Part shown: positions 7,276 to 11,805 of the stretch, in pieces | Layout of the letters: each line of letters opens with the position of its first letter | Numbering within the stretch: the stretch's first letter is position 1 | Source: Alphaproteobacteria bacterium | GTDB taxonomy: Bacteria; Pseudomonadota; Alphaproteobacteria; Rhodospirillales; Magnetospirillaceae | Direction of reading: 5' to 3' | NCBI GenBank assembly: GCA_015232485.1 | Contig: JADFZP010000061.1 | Span: forward strand, 1 to 11,805 | DNA length: 11,805 nucleotides | Notes under the pieces: generated by a model | Seen by the model: only the letters and a program-made list of their open reading frames with translations | The model's database searches: none | What the model was told of the DNA's origin: nothing | Position numbers and translations under genes: made by a program

Positions 7276-8907
7276 TCAAGTAATCACCGTCGCCACCTCG
7301 CGCCCCGTCCGCCTGCGGATGCCGGCGATCTCGTCGGCGATGGCGATCAGGGGGGCCAGGGTCTCCTGGGTGTCGAGGTCGTGGCGGGCCGGGTCGGGCT
7401 CGAAGCGTTCGAGATAGACGCGCAGGGTGGCGCCCTCGGTGCCGGTGCCGGACAGGCGCATGACGATGCGGGCGCCGCAGGCGAACAGGATGCGGATGCC
7501 TTGGCCGCTGGTCACCGAGCCGTCGACCGGGTCGGTGTAGGCGAAATCGTCGGCGGCGGCGATCTCGAAGGCGCCGAAACGTTGGCCGGGCAGGGTGGGC
7601 AGGCTGGCGCGCAGATCGGCGATCATCGCGTCGGCGATGGTGGTCTCGATCGCCTCCCAATCGTGGCGCGAATAGTAGTCGCGGCCATAGGCGCTCCAAT
7701 GCTCGCGCAGGATGGCCTCGACCGGCTGTTGGCGGGCGGCCAGCACGTTCAGCCAGAACAGCACGGCCCACAACCCGTCCTTCTCGCGCACATGGTCCGA
7801 GCCGGTGCCGAAGCTTTCCTCGCCGCATAGCGTGGCGAGTCCGGCGTCGAGCAGGTTGCCGAAGAACTTCCAGCCGGTGGGAGTCTCGAAGGCGCCGATG
7901 CCCAGCTTGGCGGCGACGCGGTCGGCGGCGCGGCTGGTCGGCATCGAACGGGCGATGCCCTTCAGGCCGCGCGCATAGCCGGGCGCCAGGGTGGCGTTGG
8001 CGGCCAGCACGGCGAGACTGTCGGACGGGGTGACGTAGAAGCGCCGGCCCAGCACCATGTTGCGGTCGCCGTCGCCGTCCGAGGCGGCGCCGAAATCGGG
8101 GGCGTCGGGACCGAAGATCTCGGCGACCAACTCGTGGGCGTGGACCAGATTGGGGTCGGGATGGTGGCCGCCGAAATCCTCTTTCGGCTGGCCATTGATC
8201 ACCGTGCCGGGGGCGGCGCCCAGGCGGCCTTCCAGGATGGCGTGGGCGTAGGGGCCGGTGACGGCGCTCATCGCGTCGAAGCGCATGCGGAAGCCGGCGG
8301 CGAACATCGCGCGGATCGCCTCGAAGTCGAACAGCGTCTCCATCAGCGCGGCGTAGTCTTCGACCGGGTCGATCACCTGCACCGTCATGCCGCCCAGAGA
8401 GGCGGTTCCCACCTCGTCGAGGTCGATGTCGGGCGCATCGAGGATGCGGTACTCGGAGATGTCCTGGCTGCGGGCGTAAACCGCCTCGGTCACCTTCTCG
8501 GGGGCCGGGCCGCCATTGCCGATATTGTACTTGATGCCGAAATCCTCGTCCGGCCCGCCGGGATTGTGGCTGGCCGACAGCACGATGCCGCCATAGGCGC
8601 CATGCGCGCGGATCACGCAACTGGCGGCCGGCGTCGACAGGATTCCGCCCTGGCCGACCATCACCCGGCCAAAGCCGTTGGCGGCGGCCATCTTCAGGAT
8701 GATTTGAACGGCCTCGCGATTGAAGAAGCGGCCATCGCCGCCGACCACCAGGGTCGTGCCCTTGAAGCCTTCGAGGCAGTCGAACAGCGACTGCACGAAG
8801 TTTTCCAGATAATGCGGCTGGCGGAAGGTCTTGACCTTCTTGCGCAGACCCGAGGTTCCCGGCTTCTGCCCTGGAAAGGGCGTGGTGGCGACGATCTTGG
8901 CGCTCAT
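7276..8907 (-). CDS. pgm: Alpha-D-glucose phosphate-specific phosphoglucomutase
   Basis: This cytoplasmic enzyme interconverts glucose 1-phosphate and glucose 6-phosphate, linking glycolysis with glycogen, UDP-glucose and envelope polysaccharide synthesis. The 543 residues match the long PGM1-like branch. The phosphoserine loop is SASHNP (111-116, catalytic Ser113). The magnesium loop is DGDGDR (277-282). The sugar-binding loop is GEESFGTGSDH (362-372), and the phosphate-binding loop is RLSGTGTEG (484-492). The N-terminal start KPGTSGLRKKV (15-25) is also typical. The ATG at 8907 is chosen because GGGGAGAG lies five bases upstream; an ATG at 8961 would add 18 unconserved-looking residues and would read through the inverted repeat at 8941-8980. 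All catalytic motifs are intact. The upstream neighbour on the same strand is an acyl-CoA synthetase gene about 100 bp away. Confidence 0.96.
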   Translation of the reverse strand: MSAKIVATTPFPGQKPGTSGLRKKVKTFRQPHYLENFVQSLFDCLEGFKGTTLVVGGDGRFFNREAVQIILKMAAANGFGRVMVGQGGILSTPAASCVIRAHGAYGGIVLSASHNPGGPDEDFGIKYNIGNGGPAPEKVTEAVYARSQDISEYRILDAPDIDLDEVGTASLGGMTVQVIDPVEDYAALMETLFDFEAIRAMFAAGFRMRFDAMSAVTGPYAHAILEGRLGAAPGTVINGQPKEDFGGHHPDPNLVHAHELVAEIFGPDAPDFGAASDGDGDRNMVLGRRFYVTPSDSLAVLAANATLAPGYARGLKGIARSMPTSRAADRVAAKLGIGAFETPTGWKFFGNLLDAGLATLCGEESFGTGSDHVREKDGLWAVLFWLNVLAARQQPVEAILREHWSAYGRDYYSRHDWEAIETTIADAMIADLRASLPTLPGQRFGAFEIAAADDFAYTDPVDGSVTSGQGIRILFACGARIVMRLSGTGTEGATLRVYLERFEPDPARHDLDTQETLAPLIAIADEIAGIRRRTGREVATVIT

Positions 8908-8912
8908 GGCGA

Positions 8913-8920
8913 CTCTCCCC
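8913..8920 (-). promoter_or_regulatory. Ribosome binding site fixing the pgm start
   Basis: On the minus strand GGGGAGAG is followed by a five-base spacer and ATG at 8907. This is far better than anything before the alternative ATG at 8961 and therefore sets the start. Confidence 0.65.
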
Positions 8921-8931
8921 GTGGAGGGAGA

Positions 8932-8937
8932 ACTATA
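8932..8937 (-). promoter_or_regulatory. Candidate -10 box for pgm
   Basis: TATAGT on the minus strand lies 12 bases before the pgm ribosome site. A start near 8925 would give a very short leader. No good -35 hexamer is found 16-18 bp upstream, because that position falls inside the inverted repeat. If a promoter exists it is weak or activator-dependent; otherwise pgm is transcribed with the upstream gene. Confidence 0.25.
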
Positions 8938-8940
8938 CCG

Positions 8941-8980
8941 CTTGGAACGTGATCCGGCCATGGTCGGATCACGTTCCAGG
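8941..8980. repeat. Long inverted repeat between the acyl-CoA synthetase gene and pgm
   Basis: The 16-base arms 8941-8956 and 8965-8980 are complementary at 15 positions, with a perfect 12-bp core GGAACGTGATCC / GGATCACGTTCC and an eight-base spacer. The single imperfect position forms a U-G wobble in plus-strand RNA, and a short T-rich stretch (GGGTTTTGTT) follows on that strand. As a terminator it is therefore better shaped for rightward (antisense) transcription than for the genes around it. It lies about 29 bp after the stop of the minus-strand synthetase gene. Alternatives are a U-tail-less terminator or processing stem for that gene, an operator over the pgm promoter, or one copy of a dispersed palindromic repeat. 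Confidence 0.7.
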
Positions 8981-9008
8981 GTTTTGTTCGCCCCTCGTCG
9001 GGCGCGCG

Positions 9009-11696
9009 CTACCGATGCAGGTCCAGCTTGATCTCGACGGCGTCGCCCTCGATCCAGGCGCCCCGCTTGAAGCCCATCTTCTCGACCAGCTTCAGCATGC
9101 GGCCATTGTCCTGCAAGACCTGGCCGATGATGCTGCGCGTGCCGCGGTTCTTGCAGTAGCGGATCATCTTCTCCAGCAGGGCGTAGCCCAACCCGACATG
9201 CTTGATGTCCGAGCGCACCACGATGGCGAATTCGGCGCGATCGTTGTCGGGGTCGGTGACGGTGCGCACCACGCCTAAGGTCTCGGGCTTGCCGTCGGGG
9301 CCGGTGCAGGTGGCGATGAAGGCCATCTCGCGGTCGTAGTCGATCTGGGTCAGGCGGGCCATCTCGGTATGCGGCAGCTCGTGAACCAGGCCGAAGAAGC
9401 GGAAGCGGATGTCCTCGGGCGTCAGCTTCGAGACGAAGACGTGATGGTTGGGCTCGTCCTCGGGCCGGATGGGGCGCAACAGCACGCGGTTTCCGTCGCG
9501 CAGGGTGACGGTTTCCTCAAGCGACTTCGGATAGGGCCGGATCGCCAGACGCTCGGTCCCGCCGCTTTGGCTGCGCGGGAGGACCTTGATGCGGGCGTCG
9601 AGCGCCAGCACGCCCTGGGGATCGGCGAACAGCGGGTTGATGTCGAGTTCGACGATCTCGGGAATGTCGATCACCAGTTGCGAGACCTGCATCAGGGTCA
9701 GGCAGATGGCGTCCAGATTGACCGGCGGGCGGTCGCGGTAACCTTGCAGCAGCTTGAAGATGCGGGTCCGCTGGATCATCTCGCGGGCCAGCGTCATGTT
9801 GAGCGGCGGCAGCGCGACGGCGCGGTCGCCGATCACCTCGACCGCCGTGCCACCCTGGCCGAACAGGATCACCGGGCCGAAGATCGGGTCGTTGCTGACG
9901 CCTACGATCAATTCGTGGGCGCCGGGCCTGCGCGCCATCTCCTGGACCGTGAAGCCCTGGACGCGGGCGTCCGGGTAGCGCGACTTGATGCGGTCGATCA
10001 TGTGATTGGCCGCCTTCTCGACCTCGAACGGCCCGTCGAGATTGAGGACCACGCCGCCCACGTCGGACTTATGGGTGATGTCGGGCGACAGGATCTTCAG
10101 CGCCACCAGCCCGCCCATGTCGCGGGCGATGCGGCTGGCGTCGGCGGGGGTGCGGGCGATGTGCGTCTCGATGGTCGGCACGCCATAGGCGGCCAGCACG
10201 GCCTTGGCCTCGGGCTCGCTCATGAACTCGTGGCCGGTCGACATCGCGTTCTCGACCACCAGACGCGCGGTGGCGGTGGCCGGGGTGAACTCGCTGGGCG
10301 CCTCGGGCGGCGTCTCCATCAACAATTCCTGGTTGCGGCGATAGCGGACCAGATGCAGGAAGGCGCGCACCGCCGAGCCGGGCGTCTCGTAGGTCGGCAG
10401 CCCGGCGGCGCCGAACTGGCGCCGGGCGGGGCCGACCGCCTCTTCGCCGACCCAGCAGGTCAGGACGTTGGCCTTCTTGTGGTTCTGGGCGCAGGCGATG
10501 ACCTTGTCGGCCACCTCGGTCGCCGACGAGATGGCGGTGGGGGCGTGCATCACCAGGGTGGCGTCGACCTCGGGGGCCGCCATGACGATCTCCAGCGCCT
10601 TGACGTAGCGGTCGCCGGGCGCGTCGCCGATGATGTCGATCGGATTGCCGCGCGACCAGGTGGCGGGCAGCACGGCGTCCAGCTTGGCGATCGTCTCGGG
10701 CGACAGTTCGGCCAGCTTGCCGCCACCCTCGATCAGATCGTCGACCGCCATCACGCCGATGCCGCCGCCATTGGTCAGGATGGCCAAGCGCTCGCCCTTC
10801 ATCGGGCGCGAGCGGGCCAACGTCTCGACCGCCGTGAACAACTCGTCGAAATCATACACGCGCAGCATGCCGGCCCGGCTGATCGCCGCGTCATAGACCG
10901 CGTCGGCGCCGGCCAGGGCGCCGGTGTGCGAGGCGGCCGCCTTGGCGCCCTCGGCCATCCGGCCGGCCTTGATCGCCAGAACGGGCTTGTTGCGCGCGGC
11001 GGCGCGGGCCGCCGACATGAAGTTGCGCCGCTCGTGGATGCTCTCGATGTAAAGCAGGATGGCGCGCGTCGAAGGGTCCGAGCCCAGATAGTCCAGCACG
11101 TCGCCAAAATCGACGTCGGCGGAATCGCCCAGCGAAATGAAATGCGAGAAGCCGATGCCCTTGGGCCGCGCCCAGTCCAGCACGGCGGTGCAAACGGCGC
11201 CCGACTGCGACACGAAGGCGATCTTGCCGGCCAGGGCGGGCTGGTGCGCGAAGCTGGCGTTCAGCCCGATGCCGGGCACCAGAAGGCCCAGGCAGTTCGG
11301 GCCCTGGATGCGCATGCCGTACTGGCGCGCGACGTCCAGCATCTCCTGCTGGATGCTGACCTCGGCGGGGTCTTTCTTGTGGTTCAGGCCGGCCGTCACC
11401 ACGATGGCGGCGCGGGTGCCGCGCTCGCCCAACTCGCGGATGGTCTGCACCACGGCCTTGGGCGGCACGCACACGACACCCAGGTCGGGCGCCACCGGCA
11501 GGCTGGGGATGTCCTTGTAGGCCAGCACGCCCGACACCGCGGTGTAGTTCGGGTTGACCGGCATGATCGGTCCCTCGAACCCGCCCTGCAGCAGGTTGCG
11601 CATCACCACCGTGCCGACCGCTTGCGGCTTCATCGACGCGCCGATGACCGCCACCGACTTGGGGGCGAAGAGGGACTTCAGGTTACGAACGCTCAT
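9009..11696 (-). CDS. Fused NDP-forming acyl-CoA synthetase / GNAT acetyltransferase (Pat/PatZ architecture)
   Basis: The 895 residues combine an NDP-forming acyl-CoA synthetase, which interconverts acyl-CoA + ADP + phosphate with acid + CoA + ATP, with a C-terminal GNAT domain. The same layout occurs in the protein lysine acetyltransferases Pat/PatZ. Visible parts in order are the CoA-binding Rossmann domain (AVIGAS, 16-21), a succinyl-CoA-ligase-like domain with SQSGA (163-167) and SHTGALAG (256-263, His257 as the expected phosphohistidine), GGGIGV (310-315), an ATP-grasp part (about 485-710, with KILSPDITHKSDVGG 534-548), and a GNAT domain (about 735-895). The acetyl-CoA loop of the GNAT domain is KHVGLGYALL (832-841), with Lys where Gln/Arg is usual; Glu822 in AEFAI is a candidate catalytic base. 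The start at 11696 has AGAGGT four bases upstream; an ATG at 11714 would add six residues. Keeping the synthetase histidine suggests that half may still be active. Substrate is unknown. Confidence 0.93.
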   Translation of the reverse strand: MSVRNLKSLFAPKSVAVIGASMKPQAVGTVVMRNLLQGGFEGPIMPVNPNYTAVSGVLAYKDIPSLPVAPDLGVVCVPPKAVVQTIRELGERGTRAAIVVTAGLNHKKDPAEVSIQQEMLDVARQYGMRIQGPNCLGLLVPGIGLNASFAHQPALAGKIAFVSQSGAVCTAVLDWARPKGIGFSHFISLGDSADVDFGDVLDYLGSDPSTRAILLYIESIHERRNFMSAARAAARNKPVLAIKAGRMAEGAKAAASHTGALAGADAVYDAAISRAGMLRVYDFDELFTAVETLARSRPMKGERLAILTNGGGIGVMAVDDLIEGGGKLAELSPETIAKLDAVLPATWSRGNPIDIIGDAPGDRYVKALEIVMAAPEVDATLVMHAPTAISSATEVADKVIACAQNHKKANVLTCWVGEEAVGPARRQFGAAGLPTYETPGSAVRAFLHLVRYRRNQELLMETPPEAPSEFTPATATARLVVENAMSTGHEFMSEPEAKAVLAAYGVPTIETHIARTPADASRIARDMGGLVALKILSPDITHKSDVGGVVLNLDGPFEVEKAANHMIDRIKSRYPDARVQGFTVQEMARRPGAHELIVGVSNDPIFGPVILFGQGGTAVEVIGDRAVALPPLNMTLAREMIQRTRIFKLLQGYRDRPPVNLDAICLTLMQVSQLVIDIPEIVELDINPLFADPQGVLALDARIKVLPRSQSGGTERLAIRPYPKSLEETVTLRDGNRVLLRPIRPEDEPNHHVFVSKLTPEDIRFRFFGLVHELPHTEMARLTQIDYDREMAFIATCTGPDGKPETLGVVRTVTDPDNDRAEFAIVVRSDIKHVGLGYALLEKMIRYCKNRGTRSIIGQVLQDNGRMLKLVEKMGFKRGAWIEGDAVEIKLDLHR

Positions 11697-11700
11697 GACG

Positions 11701-11706
11701 ACCTCT
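11701..11706 (-). promoter_or_regulatory. Ribosome binding site fixing the synthetase/GNAT start
   Basis: AGAGGT on the minus strand precedes the ATG at 11696 by four bases. The other in-frame ATG, at 11714, has no comparable purine run upstream. The protein from 11696 begins MSVRNLKSLFAPKSVAVIGAS, so the CoA-binding fold starts at once, as is usual for this family. Confidence 0.55.
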
Positions 11707-11755
11707 GGTTTCATGCCCGGCGCCGCTTATGGGCCGCACCGCATCTGATCCCTAG

Positions 11756-11783
11756 AGCATACCCGCGTTTTTGTGCAGTGCAA
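11756..11783 (-). promoter_or_regulatory. Candidate promoter of the synthetase/GNAT gene
   Basis: On the minus strand TTGCAC (11778-11783) and TATGCT (11756-11761) are separated by 16 bp. They match the -35 and -10 consensus at three and four positions respectively. Transcription would start near 11749, giving a leader of about 50 nt. The match is moderate and is a prediction only. Confidence 0.35.
11771..11783. promoter_or_regulatory. TGCA-rich imperfect palindrome overlapping the -35 region
   Basis: TTGTGCAGTGCAA forms an imperfect dyad centred on A11777 and contains two TGCA-type half-sites. It covers the predicted -35 box of the synthetase/GNAT gene, where a repressor would block transcription. 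TGCA-rich sites are known for PhaR-type regulators of polyhydroxybutyrate metabolism, which would suit an acyl-CoA enzyme, but that link is only a suggestion. Confidence 0.25.
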
Positions 11784-11805
11784 CAACAAGAATTCGGGTA
11801 GTTGG

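Noticed and set aside
7097..8620. A 507-codon minus-strand frame overlapping pgm in another frame
   Set aside because: Its product is dominated by Arg, Gly and Pro, typical of a frame-shifted reading of GC-rich coding DNA, while pgm carries all catalytic loops.
9369..11801. An 810-codon open frame on the plus strand, antisense to the synthetase/GNAT gene
   Set aside because: It mirrors the codon structure of the real gene in GC-rich DNA, has a low-complexity product rich in His, Gln, Arg, Gly and Asp, and shows no recognisable domain.

Overview
The window is high-GC, densely packed bacterial DNA, roughly 65% G+C or more over most genes, with strong third-position G/C bias. The two housekeeping-type genes on the right, a phosphoglucomutase and a fused NDP-forming acyl-CoA synthetase/GNAT protein, together with the composition, suggest an alphaproteobacterium, perhaps a Rhodospirillales (Magnetospirillum-like) organism. 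That placement is an impression, not a proof.

Left part (about 1-7250, + strand): a few codons of an upstream gene end near position 52. A predicted sigma70-type promoter (102-130) then precedes a compact six-gene, one-direction operon built around a Type I restriction-modification system of the EcoEI/EcoAI (IB-like) kind. The order is hsdR (177-2558), a 208-aa membrane-anchored coiled-coil protein (2568-3194), hsdM (3194-4750), hsdS (4750-5940), a 176-aa unknown protein (5950-6480) and a 256-aa DUF1828/DUF1829-like protein (6480-7250). The genes abut or overlap by a single base (TAATG, TGATG, TGATG), so the three unknown proteins look like parts of the same expression unit rather than passengers. 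HsdM and HsdS should form the methyltransferase, and HsdR adds the translocase/nuclease. The three accessory proteins have no assigned role; a modified or membrane-linked anti-phage function is the most interesting possibility here. The 208-aa gene and the second half of hsdS are lower in G+C (about 59% and 54% by hand count), which points to a mosaic, horizontally reshuffled locus.

Right part (7276-11696, - strand): converging on the operon with only 25 bp between them are pgm (alpha-D-glucose phosphoglucomutase, 7276-8907) and, upstream of it, a large fused acyl-CoA synthetase (NDP-forming)/GNAT acetyltransferase of the Pat/PatZ architecture (9009-11696). Between the two lies a long, nearly perfect 16-bp inverted repeat (8941-8980). 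The acyl-CoA synthetase gene has a plausible promoter at the right edge, overlapped by a TGCA-rich imperfect palindrome that could be an operator. This half looks like ordinary chromosomal core metabolism; the restriction-modification locus looks like the accessory insert.

No tRNA, rRNA, CRISPR array, transposase or integrase was seen.
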